From Nothophaeocryptopus gaeumannii (Eukaryota > Ascomycota > Dothideomycetes > Mycosphaerellales > Mycosphaerellaceae), in assembly GCA_031771865.1 (NCBI GenBank), contig JASISA010000026.1:496001-560000 (forward strand): DNA of 64,000 bases, in the 5' to 3' direction. Position 1 is the stretch's first letter. Each line of letters begins with the position of its first letter. A model generated the notes under the pieces. It was not told where the DNA came from, ran no database searches, and saw nothing but the letters and a program-made list of their open reading frames with translations. The position numbers and the translations under genes are program-made. Shown one piece after another: positions 19,952-30,896 of this stretch.

Positions 19952-21825
19952 CTAGTCCTCTGGCACCTCAGACTTCTCCCACCAAAAGGCCGTCGCCTCT
20001 TTCGCCCAGTCGTCATGTACGAACTGAGCAGCAATACCCACATTGGATCCACCAGCTGGCTCGTCATTTCCAAGGCCGAAGACCATAGTCCTCCCAGATT
20101 CGTCTTCCTTGCTGTATGGCTTCCACTCTGGTCTCTCAACTGCCTTGCGACCAACGAGTCTATTTGGATCTCCGCTCACGATGAAGCTCGTTACGTACGA
20201 GTTGAACTTCCTCGCAATCTCGTCCTGCGTGGGGGAGATGTTGCGAACGAGTGGAGACATGGCTTCATAAAAGATCTGATCTCCGTGGTTGGCACCACCG
20301 ATCACAGTCCGATTGAGAGCCCAGTGGTAGAGGTAGACTGGAGCCTCTTGACCCTCGCTTGCGAACTTTGCGGTTTGTCTGACTGGCGCCACATACGCGT
20401 ACTGGCCGTAAGCCGCTTCAACACGCTTGTACTGCTCGCCAATGCCCAGTGCCGTTCGGTTCCTGGTATCAACGTATGGCGAAGCTGTAACCTTGGCAGG
20501 ATCCGGGTACAGCTCATTCAGCTTCCTCAGATCCTTCTTGGTCAACTGCGGGAGTAAAGTGGCGAAGAAATTTGTGAACTCGTTGCCCTTTTGCAGCTTC
20601 TTCGGAACGTACATGGTTCCTTCGTTGTGATTGAAGCCAGTCATGATTGGGACCTTATGCCACTTGCCGGACTCCCAAGCGTCCAATGGACGGCGAGGAA
20701 TGATATCGTCGTCCAAGACAGGCTGCCATGCCCATCTCACAGACGGGTTGTACTCGTCGAAGACGGCAGTCTGCGCAGCCTGCACAACATCCGATGGAGC
20801 TTCACGAAGGCAAGACAATATTTCGGCTTCCGGCTTGTCATGACATCCAACTTCTTTGACAAACATTGCGAACTGGATCTTGTGCAGTTTGGCGTCTGCA
20901 GGGTGGACCGCTCTGGAAGTCGCTCCACCGGATTCAATGATCGCCTTGTGGAAAAGACTGCGCTTCTCATTGACGTCCATGATATGATGCCCAATGGAAT
21001 GAGCGCCAGCAGACAAACCGGCAATGGTGACATCGTTCGGGTCGCCTCCGAAAGCTTCGATGTTCTTCTGGACCCATTCCAAGACTAACTTTTGATCCCG
21101 CAGTCCAAGGTTCAGAAGGCCTTGCTTGGCGGTGAGCTCACTGTTGAGAAATCCAAGGGCACCAATTCGATAATTGAAGGAGACCGCAATAAAGGGCTCT
21201 TCAGAATTGGCAAGCATAGAAGCTGTGTCGTGCATTGCGGCGAAGCCTCTGTTGAAGGCACCGCCGTGAATGTAGACCAGGACTGGCAACTTGGCGGTGG
21301 AGAAACTACCTCGCCATCGGAAGATATTCAGTGTGAGACAGTCTTCGGATGGCTCGAGCCAGGGTGTTCCAGGGATTCGGAGCAGCTGTTTTCCAGGGCA
21401 TCTGTTTTGTGTTAGTGTGCTTGTTCTCTCCCATGTTGGTCGCCTTCAGCATACCTCAACGAATATTCAGTCGCATAAACTGTATCGTTGCTATCGGGCA
21501 CTGGAACAGCTTTTGCAAATCTTCTCTCGCCCGTTGGCGGCAGAGCATATCGAATGCCCAAGAAAGATTCGATAGGTACCGGGTGATTGTTGCTTTCCAA
21601 AACTTTTCCAACGAACGTTCCTTGCGAGGTCTCAACTGTTGGTGGCGTCTCAAAATTCCATTTCTCCAACGAGAAGAAATCCTGAACGGATTCGTGTACA
21701 CCAGGAACAAAGTTATAAAGCCAGAGGAACGCAAGCAACGGGGCCAAAAGAAGTCCAGATCTAGGCACAGTCTGTTTCCTAGGCCTTGCAGCCTGTTGCG
21801 GCCTTCCCTCAGACGTCTTCTCCAT
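19952..21825 (-). CDS. Type-B carboxylesterase/lipase, membrane-anchored
   Basis: Exons 21825-21455 and 21401-19952 are joined by a 53-nt intron (gtatgc...acag) and give 606 residues. ATG 21825 is the first in frame; the frame opens earlier only with non-ATG codons. Residues about 22-38 form a hydrophobic anchor (GLLLAPLLAFLWLYNFV), suggesting a type II membrane or secretory-pathway enzyme. The alpha/beta-hydrolase parts are all present: oxyanion-hole YIHGGAFNRG, nucleophile Ser254 in GLSAG, Glu384 in GFNHNEGT and His496 in GANHGDQ. Conserved EDCLTLNIFRW matches the family's EDCLxLN signature. It should hydrolyse carboxylic esters; the substrate is unknown. It diverges from the Dal5-like permease gene. 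Confidence 0.9.
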
Positions 21826-22259
21826 CCTTATCGTCGATTTTGCAGAGAAAAGAAAGAATAGAGAATATGTCGCGTGCCCGATGCTCACTCACATCAAGAT
21901 CAAGATTTGACGATTGCAAGTGCGCGGCCTCGGCCTGGCGGGTAGATTCGCACAAAGGTCGTCGTTCTCGCTCCACACACGCGGCCCACTTCGCCCCGAA
22001 ACCGATACGAAACATCCAACTGGGGTCGATACCAGGACAAGGGGTTGCAAGATAGGCGGTACGGCCAGTATACCAAGACCAATTAGGCCAACACTCCCGC
22101 CATTACGGTTGATGTGCCGAAGATGAAGCAGTATCCGGATAGATAGCAATGGCGGGTACCTTCTTCGCACAGCGTACAAAATGTCGGCAGGTGATCCTCC
22201 GAACGTGGTTTGGCCCTTTGACTTTTTGAGAATTACTGCTTACGGCAAGGTGCAACATC
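21826..22259. promoter_or_regulatory. Divergent promoter region, esterase / Dal5-like permease
   Basis: 434 bp between two start codons facing away from each other. I see no sharp TATA motif. The region must contain both transcription starts if the gene models are right, so the two genes could be co-regulated. Confidence 0.4.
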
Positions 22260-23888
22260 ATGGCCGCTGCGCAGCAAGAGGTCACCGATGAGGTGCAAGT
22301 TGATGAGAAGAAGCTTTCGATGACGGTGTCGCAAACTGCTACCGATCTTAAGGTGGGAGAGATCAAGGAGCTGGACCAGGCCGAAGTCTTTCTTCGAGAA
22401 CATAACATCGATCATCATGATCTCAACGCAATGCTGGCCGATGAGGAAGGCATGAAGAAGCTGGTGAAGAGAGTAGACTGGATGTTGATGCCTCTACTGT
22501 GCGGGACATACCTCCTCCAGTACATCGACAAGCAGGTCAGTCCAACTTAATAACGTGTGACATGAGCCTGCACTCACAGATTCAAATAGTCACTCTCATA
22601 CGCTGCCGTCTTCGACCTCTTCGAATCGACCAATACGAACCAAGAACAGTACTCATGGCTTATCTCCATCTTCTACTTCGGATACCTTGTCGCTGAGTGG
22701 CCAGCTTCCTACGTTGCTCAGAAATTACCAACTGGAACAGTTGTCTCCGTATCGATCATCATTTGGGGCTCCTTGCTCTGTTTGATGGCTGCGTGCCAGA
22801 ATTTCGCCGGCCTCGCAGTATGTCGATTCTTGCTGGGATGCTTCGAGTCGATGATAACGCCCGTCTTCATGATGATCGTCGGTCAATGGTACACACGGAA
22901 GGAGCAATCGTCAAGAGCCGGTCTGTTCTACTGCTTCAATGGCGTTGGAGCCTCTGTCGGTGGCATTCTGTTCTTCGCCGTAGGGCAGGGCAAAGGCTTC
23001 GATGTCTGGCGTTCCATCTTCATCTTGGCTGGAGGGCTGACGGTCTGCTGGGGTATTTTGTGTCTCTTCTTCATGCCGAACAATATCATGAAGACGAAAA
23101 GGTTCACCGTTCAGCAGAAAGCCATGCTCATCGCTCGCTCTCAGCAGAACCAGACTGGCGTCTTCAACCCGACAATCAAAATTAGTCAGGTCAAGGAAGC
23201 CCTCATTGATCCGCAAATTTGGCTGCTTTTCTTGTTCGTCTTGTTGAACGAGACAGTCAACGGCGGCCTGGCAAACTTCTCCAAGCTCATCATCAAGGGT
23301 CTCGCGAATGGCGATGCTCTCAAGACCACAGCATACGGAATACCGGCCGGGCTGTGGCAAGTCATGCTCGTCTTCTCCGGTCCTTGGCTTGCTGGAAAAT
23401 TCAAGAACATCAGGACCTACATTATGCCGCTGTACATCGTCCCAACGATCCTTGCGACTGCCTTGCTCTGGAAGATCCCGCACACTGCAGAGCACAACAA
23501 AGGTCTCCTGATCTGTAACTACATTTCAGGATCTTTCGTGGCCAGCTTGGTGATCGCTCTCCAGCTCCCAGCCAACAACGTGGGCGGATACACAAAGCGT
23601 GTCACGTCGACAGCGCTAGTGTTCCTGGCATACTGCGCAGGCAACATCATCGGTCCTCATGCCTTCCTGGAGAGCGAATCACCAATCTACCAAACTGGCT
23701 GTACTGTCACAATGGCTTGCGCTGCTGGCCAGATTGTGCTCTCTTTCGTCCTCCGTGCATTACTCATTCGGCGGAACAAGAAGCGCGACGAGATGTATGG
23801 ACCGGCACCGGAGGGCCAGGCGCTGACCGAGGGCATCATTGAAGACAGGACGGATTTCGAAAACCCCAACTTCCGGTACTCGTACTAA
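22260..23888 (+). CDS. MFS transporter, anion:cation symporter (Dal5/allantoate-permease-like)
   Basis: Exons 22260-22535 and 22590-23888 are joined by a 54-nt intron (gtcagt...atag) and give 524 residues. The first exon ends in the diagnostic VDWMLMPLLCGTYLLQYIDK and the second begins SLSYAAVFDLFESTN. This is the TM1 signature of the ACS/Dal5 family (allantoate, nicotinate, pantothenate, biotin-type symporters). Other typical pieces are ISIFYFGYLVAEWPASY and GQWYTRKEQSSRAGLFYCFNG. About 12 TM segments are visible, with a cytosolic C-terminus ending NPNFRYSY. The substrate cannot be assigned from sequence alone. Confidence 0.9.
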
Positions 23889-24248
23889 TCCAGAAAGCAA
23901 TGGACAGAGTTTCTGCATTGATTAGTTCTGCACGAATGTTAACGATTGTTCCGATCAAGTTTCATGGATTATTTTGCCTGATGTGGTGTCTGGCCACAAT
24001 GCAACAGATGCCTCTTTTTCACCACGGCCCGAGCACCGTGATGGTGTACTTCATGTTGTCGTTGCGTCTGATGTGTTGATGGTCGAAGTAATGCTGACTG
24101 TCTTGTTGGCCTATCGCAGATCCTTGGCAGCGGCGAGGACCCTGGCCCGGGTTGGCAATGCGAGGGCGTCGACGCGAAGTCATCTCTCAGTCGCGTCTGC
24201 ACGGCATCAGCAGGTGCTCATTCTCCAGTATACTTTCGCTTCGGCATC
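23889..24248. other. Intergenic region upstream of PEX11-like gene
   Basis: 360 bp. A long open frame on the forward strand here lacks an ATG. GT/AG pairs that could prepend an exon to the PEX11-like gene do not give a sensible N-terminus, so I treat the region as promoter. Confidence 0.35.
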
Positions 24249-25063
24249 ATGTTAGATGACATTGTCAGGTTCTCTGATGATGCTGCCGGGATAGAGAAGG
24301 CACTGCGGCTGTTTCAGAGCTTCGCCACGACCGCCATCGGATTGAGCACAACAGAAGACCAGCTCCAGATCTGGATCAAGCTACGCTCACAATTTGCGCT
24401 GGGTGTGTCGCTTCGTCCGGCCTGTCGAAGTGTAGATGAAGACTGAATGTGAAGATGTCCAGGCCGCCGATACTTCAGACTGCTCAAGTGGCATGGATGT
24501 TGGAGAAATGCGCTCCGGGCTTTCGGCCAAGACCAGGCGCCCCAAGCGCCCCTGAGAACGCTGCTTGAGCTTTCCAAATGGCTATTCCTTGGCGCGTATT
24601 TCTTCCTGGAGATGTGGACCATTGTATGCGAGAGAGGAGCTTTAGCTTGTGTATGGGACTGATGACATTCTAGACAAACGCGCTTGGCGTCACGAGCTTC
24701 GAATGGGGAGCGTCTGTGCAACGCGAGGCCAACAAGTCTTGGTTCTACGCATTGTGTTTCTCCATCCTGCTCGGGCTATATCAATTGCTGCTTCTGGAAA
24801 CGCAAGTCAATTCAACGCCCAAGGACGCCTCGACCAAAGAAAAGCCTGGCTCCGAGAAAGGTCGGTATATACCATCTGACCTGCCGACAAGGGATCAAAT
24901 TTGGACACAGCTTGCAATTGACAGCTGCGATCTGTTCATACCAGGAGCCGCCATTGGTTGGATACCAACAGGCCCAATCACTGTTGGATTAGCCAGTACC
25001 GTGTCCACCTCTCTCGCGGGACGACAGATATGGACTCGAGTACAGCAAAAAGCACAGCAGTGA
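24249..25063 (+). CDS. PEX11-family peroxisomal membrane protein
   Basis: Exons 24249-24402, 24463-24623 and 24674-25063 (introns 60 and 50 nt) give 234 residues. Family features are the N-terminal amphipathic GIEKALRLFQSFA, the block SQFALGRRYFRLLKWHGCW created exactly across intron 1, and FFLEMWTITNALGVTSFEW created across intron 2. The C-terminal helices follow, with the DSCDLFIPGAAIGWIP segment that is characteristic of filamentous-fungal PEX11-like proteins. PEX11 proteins remodel and elongate the peroxisomal membrane before fission. That both splice junctions restore family motifs supports the model. The closest subtype (PEX11C-like) is a guess. The start codon is the first ATG in frame, though an upstream exon is not impossible. 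Confidence 0.85.
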
Positions 25064-25794
25064 TCGGAGATCAGCAATGGACCAGTGGTGCAGCAGCGGC
25101 CCATAGATGCATACAATAGACCGCCGGGGCGGAGAAGGAGCATGATCCTTGCAATATCGACGTCCGTCGTGAACTGCTCATCTCGTTTCCTTTGCATAGC
25201 CGCCGCGACGAACTTCCCGTCCCCTTCTTGAGCAGACAGGTCGACATCTAGGCTGTCGTGGATCCCGTCGGACTCGTACCCTTCACCAAACTTCGTGGTA
25301 TGCAGTTTGAAATCTGACGAGTTCATCTCCTCCACGTGGGCGACGTGCAGACAGAAGTCAAAAAGCAGTCGAGCCAAAGCCAAATGACGACAGTGAGTGG
25401 CTAAAGGCGTTGTCTTGTCCAACCTTATTTCATATGATCCAACCACAGAGCCCGGTCTGGGCTCCGATTAGCACACTATCAAACTCAATCCTGTCGGAGG
25501 CTCGTGAACAGATCTAGACGGGACCAGCGGGTCGCTTGCACTTGCGTTGGCTCGTTCTCTACTGGAGATGTAGGTGGTTGCGGCAGGTTTGTAGGATGAA
25601 ATGTCGTATGTGTGATGCATGTTGCGGACCACTGCACGTTGTTCAGGAGCTGGAGGCGGGAAGTCGACCATGCCAGCTACATATCCACTCCTGGCAGCTA
25701 TCCTGGCAGAGGATCAGTTCCTGGTTTCTGTTCAGACCTTCCTGTTGGTAGCGAACGCGCATTGCTGCCGGGATACCCTTGACAAGTTGCAGAG
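25064..25794. other. Intergenic region with an uncertain reverse-strand reading frame
   Basis: 731 bp. On the reverse strand a frame from about 25446 to 24895 reads like protein (ATHCRHLALARLLFDF, VDLSAQEGDGKFVAAAM) but starts at a non-ATG codon and runs antisense into the PEX11-like last exon. An ATG frame at 25671-25468 could join it through a weak intron (gtctag...cccag). No family is recognised. A short real gene is possible, but I do not commit to one. Confidence 0.25.
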
Positions 25795-27087
25795 ATGAAT
25801 ATTAACGTGAGTGTGATCCCCCAAGCGAAAGGGCAGCGATACTAATGGTCGTCAGAGACCTTTGCCAGGTGGTGCCATCGCCCTTCCGTTCACAAAGGCC
25901 GCAAATCCTCTTCGTCGCCATGAGGTTGCCGCGGATGATGGTGCAATCCGCATTCCCTTCGCCCATCGGCTGCCGAACAACATCAGAAACCATTTCGTTG
26001 CGATGTCCGGCGAATTTGTCGGAACCGTCCTCTTCCTTTTCTTCGCGCTTGGCGGAACGCAAGTCGCGAACAACATTCCCAGTTCATCTGGTCTCTCAGT
26101 CCAGGAGACGGGAAGCAACCCACAGCAACTGCAATACATTGCACTGAGCTTCGGTTTTTCACTTGCTGTGAACGCGTGGGTGTTCTTCAGGATCAGTGGA
26201 GGTAAGGCTTGTCTGCACAGCCAGTATGTGGATCGAGATGACTGACCAGCATGCCAGGCCTCTTCAATCCCGCTGTAACCCTTGGGATGGCCCTCATCGG
26301 TGCTCTGCCCTGGATTCGAGGAGGCTTATTGTTCATCTCGCAAATCCTCGGTGGCATCGTCGCATCCGCCTTGGTCTCTTGTATGTTTCCCGGACCGCTT
26401 ACCGTTCAGACCTCGCTGGGAGGAGGTACATCTGTCGCGCAAGGCTTGTTCCTCGAGATGTTCTTGACTGCAGAGCTGGTTTTCACGATCTTCATGCTGG
26501 CAGCCGAGAAGCACAGAGGTACCTTCATTGCGCCAGTCGGTATTGGTCTTTCCCTCTTTGTCGCTGAGTTGGTTGGCGTCTATTTCACTGGAGGCTCCCT
26601 GAATCCGGCTCGCAGCTTCGGACCATGCGTGGTAAACAGATATTTTCATGGATATCACTGGATCTATTGGCTGGGCCCAATACTGGGTTCCTTGCTCGCT
26701 GCTGGCTTCTATAAGTTCATCAAGGCCCTTGAGTACGAGACCGCGAACCCAGATCAGGATGCAGCTGGTCCAAATGGCGGTGCCATTGAAGTTCATAACG
26801 CGGTCGTCGCTCCGAGCACGTCCCACACATCACATACATACGGCGATTTCGCGGATGGCCACTCGTCCGATACGGCGGTGCATCAGTCGCCTCCTATGGC
26901 AGACATCGGTAGACAGAGTCTCGCCCATGCGCACTCTCACGCGGTGGACTCGCCTGCTCCAGCTCAACTCGCTCCAGAGATTCCGCTTGACGCCGATGTA
27001 TATGGAGCAGGACAGAACCCATACCGGCAGGGAAGCAAGGCTGAAGGCGTGAGGAAATTGAACCGCGGAGCCAGCTATGCGGCATAG
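25795..27087 (+). CDS. Aquaporin (MIP family)
   Basis: Exons 25795-25806 (only 12 nt, encoding MNIN), 25856-26201 and 26258-27087 give 395 residues. Introns are 49 nt (gtgagt...gtcag) and 56 nt (gtaagg...ccag). The mini first exon is chosen because the long frame behind it has no ATG and the gtgagt donor directly follows ATG-AAT-ATT-AAC. Six TM segments and the two half-helices are visible: NPAV (rebuilt across intron 2) and NPAR with SLNPARSFGP. The ordinary NPA/NPA pattern and absence of the aspartate-rich glyceroporin signature favour a water-type channel. A His/Ser-rich cytosolic C-tail of about 110 residues follows. It should act in the plasma or vacuolar membrane. Confidence 0.88.
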
Positions 27088-27509
27088 TTACCGTATACTC
27101 ACGACGTGCTTTTGTATTTTCTGTCCAACTAGCGAGCGACGAGCAATGAATATGAGTATGTTTCCGCTAATACACCTTTCGTTTCTGCGTAAGCGAAGAA
27201 GCAAGGATCTTTGATGCAACAAAACGCGTGTCCATAACCGGCGATTGGTGCTGACACCAGCAGTACTCATCTCGCGTTCTTCGCAGGCTCTTTCGTCGCG
27301 TCGTACACACTTCGTTGAACATCAAGAACAGTGTTGTCGTCGTCAACAAGAAGTCAGAAAGAGAGGCCAAGAAGTCGTGCCGCACAGACCAGCAATTAAG
27401 GTTTCTGTTGCCTGAGGCCCAGGGCCATCTCCACATCCGACTTCACGACATCGACATCAACAACCAACGTCGTCAATTACATCTTTACCTGCACTCTGCA
27501 GACGTAAGG
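27088..27509. other. Intergenic region upstream of H4 variant
   Basis: 422 bp. The H4-variant frame is open upstream from 27315 but uses a non-ATG codon there. No paired H3 gene is present in this window, unlike the usual divergent H3-H4 arrangement. Confidence 0.4.
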
Positions 27510-28176
27510 ATGGCACGCTACCGCCAGAGCAATGCGCATACACACGCAGGTTCCGCACAGCTCCGCTCAGATGTGCCTCTTGCATCCGGCAGCAGCAGAG
27601 CCGCCAAGGCCCCTCCAACGCCGCAGAGCAACCGCAGCGGCGGCCCAGTACGTCCGCCAGGTACCGGCGGAAAGGTGCATAGCACTGGCGGGAAGGGCAA
27701 AGTCGGAGTGGGAGCGAAAGGACTGGGTCTTGCTGTGAAGACGCTGAAGAGGCATCGGTAAGTGGCGCAGTTATCCGGCAGCTGTTCTGAGGCCGTGCCT
27801 AGCAACGGCGAGGGTGCTGATTCATGGTCCGTAGGAAAGTGCTTCGCGATAACATTCAAGGCTTTACGAAAGGCTCGATTCGCCGATTGGCGAGACGTGG
27901 TGGCGTCAAGCGGATATCTGGCAACATATACGATGAAGCCAGGACGGTGTTGCGACGGCGGCTGGAATTGGTGAGTGTGGACGAGCTGCTATCAACACCA
28001 ACACTAAATATCTCGAGAATTGGTGCTGACTCTTTCTCCCTGGTTTTCAGCTTCTCCAGGACGTTTGTGGAGTAGTCGAACTGGCCGGCCGCAAGACAGT
28101 CTGCGTCACTGATGTTGTCTTCATACTCAATCGGCATGGCAGACCGATATACGGCTTCGGAGAAGGCGAACGATGA
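27510..28176 (+). CDS. Divergent histone H4 variant with extended N-terminal tail
   Basis: Exons 27510-27757, 27835-27970 and 28051-28176 (introns 77 and 80 nt) give 169 residues against 103 for ordinary H4. The first intron splits the codon of the Arg that matches H4 R19. The core aligns to H4 without gaps: KRHRK, LRDNIQGFTK, RRLARRGGVKRISG, DVVFILNRHGR and YGFG are all recognisable. Differences are large: Phe61 is Arg, Tyr72 and His75 are Val and Leu, Lys77 is Gly, Tyr88 is Phe and Lys91 is Asn (human H4 numbering by alignment). The tail is about 65 residues longer, with Ser/Pro/Gly and a GGKGKVGVGAKGLG segment resembling the acetylated H4 tail. Residues K16-K20 are kept. It probably incorporates into specialised nucleosomes; the role is unknown. 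Confidence 0.88.
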
Positions 28177-28362
28177 GCACACTGCCGTTTCATTGGACGA
28201 TGTTGTACGAAAGAAACGAACTGCCGGCTATCACAGGGAGTGTCATGGTGTTGAGAGCAGATGACTTTTATGTTGAACTTCGATGATACCCTTCAAGCTA
28301 GTCACAGTCGAAATGGGAGCTTTGAGATGGCATAGCAGCCCCGAAACTTTTGGCAGTAAAAC

Positions 28363-29498
28363 TCATGAAGTATCAGCTATGCGATACACCAACTTCTCGC
28401 GGCTTACCCGGCCGTTCTTCATATCTTCGAAGCCCTGAAAGACACCCTGCGGGCCGCCTTCTCTTACACTCACGGCCGGTGCACGGATTTTCCCCTCTGC
28501 GAGAAGCTTCTCAGCCAGAGACCACCACTGCTTCCCGAACTCGAAATCCTGCGGCTTGGCTGGAACCTTGTTGCCAAAGAAGGTGAACGCTTCACCGTTG
28601 ACTGAGTATCCGATTGTGAAGTTTGTCTTAACATCTTTCCGCGGCAGCTCAATTGGCAAGAGCGAGTTATATCGAGCACCACTCCCATCGCTGCTGAGAG
28701 CTTTGGCACATATCTGTCGACGAAATCAGCTTCACTTTACCAGAAGCTGCAGGCGGAGACCAGACTCACCTCAGCACTACTCCCCTCCGAAACACAATCA
28801 AACGCAAACTTCAACTGGTTGTTTGTTGCCCCTCGAATATTTTCGCCACACTTCTCATCCCTATAATCAAAAACCTCATCCGCCCCCAGCTTCTTAACAG
28901 CCTCAAAATTCTTCTCCGAACAAGTCGCCACAACCCTCAATCCACTTAACTTCGCATACTGCACAGCCCACAGACCCGTATTCGTCGAAGCCCCATACAC
29001 CAAAATCGCCATCTTCTCCTTACTCGGTTCGTTCGGCCGTGGAAGTCCCAATCCCTCCGGCCCATACATACCCTGTCCCGCCGTATTGATTCCCGTAGGC
29101 CACGCCGCGCCCTCCTCAAAACCAACGCCATCCGGAATGCGGATCTGAATATCCCCCTTCACCTTCGCATACTCCGCGAAACACCCCGACTCTGGATCTT
29201 CATGTTTGGAGCCATGCGCGAAACCAGATACGCGATCTCCCAGTTTGAAAGGTTTAGTGACTGCAGTGCCGATGGATACAATGGTTCCGGCGTAATCGCA
29301 GCCGACGGTGTGATGGTAGCCGGGTTGGGCGATGAAGTCGATGTGTTTCCAATCTGTTGGGTTCAAGGCGATGGCTTCTACTTTCACTAGGAGGTAGTCA
29401 TCTGGGTAGGAGGGGATGGAAGCGTCGGAGGCGATGCAAGCGTCTTTGGGGCCGAAGCACTTGATTGCTTTTTGGGTTTTGGGGAGGGTGGCCGCCAT
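28363..29498 (-). CDS. MDR-superfamily zinc-less reductase (trans-enoyl-reductase-like)
   Basis: Exons 29498-28770 and 28713-28363 are joined by a 56-nt intron (gtgagt...acag) and give 359 residues. The N-terminal GroES-like part has ALNPTDWKH, HHTVGCDYAGTIV and LGDRVSGFAHG. The Rossmann part has ILVYGASTNTGLWAVQYAKLSG, the NADPH-binding loop of medium-chain reductases. GADEVFDYRD follows, another family marker. No structural zinc Cys cluster is visible. It matches the fungal trans-enoyl-reductase/LovC-like and toxD-like group, many of which reduce enoyl intermediates but many of which are uncharacterised. No polyketide synthase lies nearby, so a metabolic partner is not evident. Confidence 0.88.
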
Positions 29499-30133
29499 GA
29501 CTGGGTCGCTTGATTGTCCTCTCTGACAATGATCCAGGACGGCTTTGGAAGGAAGTTGGTAAAAGCGACACTACATGTGTGACAGTTTCTTTGAGCCGTC
29601 AAATTCAAAAGAAACCCCGTATGTAGATTGTAGATAGTCGAAGTAAATAGATACACTTCAGATTGTAGGACCGCCATCTAAGTTCGCCATATGACGTAGA
29701 TCTTGGCAAGGATCGGATGAAAAGGGGCAATGGAGATACAGTACACATTCCCATCTCCATCTCGGCCGGGAGTCGTGAAGCTGTTAAAGTCGCTGACAGT
29801 AGCTACATCCGCGTCTATTGCTGTGAAATGCAGTTGGTGAAGGATGCAGGGACTTCGGGCTACGAGCAAGCAGCGAATCCTTCATGTGAACTTGGACCCA
29901 TGCTCAAACGCTATTCTCACGAAAGGCATCGCCATAAACCATGTATTCTGAACTTCTGTACCGACTATCTGGTCGGTATTCTCTCCAGCAAGTGCGCTGC
30001 TGCGCACGCTGAAGCACCCGTCGTATGCCCAATCGCTCCCTCATATCCAGAGACTCCCTTTTCCACCGAGCACGCCTCTTCAGTCTGCTTCGCTCCGAGA
30101 ATATACGAAAGCACTCCCCTTTTCCTCAGTCTT
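29499..30133. other. Intergenic region
   Basis: 635 bp between the reductase start and the end of the next reverse-strand gene. The forward open frame at 29717-30400 is mostly antisense to the next gene and has no independent support. Confidence 0.4.
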
Positions 30134-30896
30134 TCACTCATTTCCAGAGACTTCACCACCCATGACCTTCTTCTGCTCCTCCCTGCAGAACCGACAGCAC
30201 GTCGGGCACGTAATCTCATGCACCTTTCCGCTCGCCATGCTCCACTTGATCGTCTTGCCCATCGCCTTCTCCGTGTAGTATTTGTACCGCTCGCTCGACC
30301 CAAACACCTCGCCGCGGGGAAGGTACTTACATTCAGCTTTGATGTAGTCCGCACTAGTCTTGAAGACCACGGCGGTGGCTGGTGGTATGGTCGGGTCTGA
30401 GGCGCGAAGCTGGACAAGCGCATCAATTGCCTCGTGCTCGGTGAGGTAGGCTGGGATGTCGCGATGCAAGCGGCGGGATTTGAGGAAGTCTCGGAGGTAT
30501 GTCAGCGTTTTGAAATCAAGTGAACGATTAGATGCCTTCGAACTTACCTTTCGCCTGTCTCTGTTCCTGCCACATATTCATCATGCTCTGTCTGTTCTCG
30601 CTTGGCAGACTTCTGAGTCGGTCCCAATACTCGGCGGAGTCGTAGAGCTTGGCGCTCTCTTCGAGGGCCGCGACGCGGCGCTCTTCGCGCTCATTGCGCC
30701 GGTGGTAGTGGTTATCGATGATGCGCTGCTCACCCTCAGTGATTTCAGGCTTGTCGATGATCACTGCGCCAGACGCAAAATCTTCGTTCTCCTCATCTTC
30801 GTCCTCTCCGTGAGCGGCAAGGTTGCGGGGCGTGAAAATGTGTCTGTAGGCGTAAGCATAGGCGTAATCTCGTGGTGTTGAGCCGGTGGCGCCCAT
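30134..30896 (-). CDS. Hypothetical protein with N-myristoylation motif and CxxCCxxC cluster
   Basis: Exons 30896-30548 and 30489-30134 are joined by a 58-nt intron (gtaagt...ccgag) and give 234 residues. The start MGATGSTP fits an N-myristoylation signal (Gly2, Ser6). It is followed by a repeated Tyr-Ala run (YAYAYAY), an acidic DEDEENEDF stretch, and a helical Arg/Glu-rich middle. The second exon has a compact domain ending in TCPTCCRFCREEQ, a Cys cluster that could bind zinc. A reverse-strand AATTTATAAC lies about 80 bp upstream of the ATG. I do not recognise the family. Membrane tethering is inferred from the myristoylation pattern alone. Confidence 0.7.

Noticed and set aside
23974..24255. 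Possible first exon(s) of the PEX11-like gene
   Set aside because: The frame opens at TTG and candidate introns (for example gtgttg...cgcag) give no ATG-started N-terminus; the family start fits ATG 24249.
24895..25446. Reverse-strand open frame with protein-like text
   Set aside because: Starts at GTG, overlaps the PEX11-like last exon in antisense, and the only upstream exon join needs a weak gtctag donor. Kept only as a note in the intergenic entry.
29717..30400. Forward 227-residue open frame
   Set aside because: Largely antisense to the well-supported two-exon reverse gene at 30134-30896.
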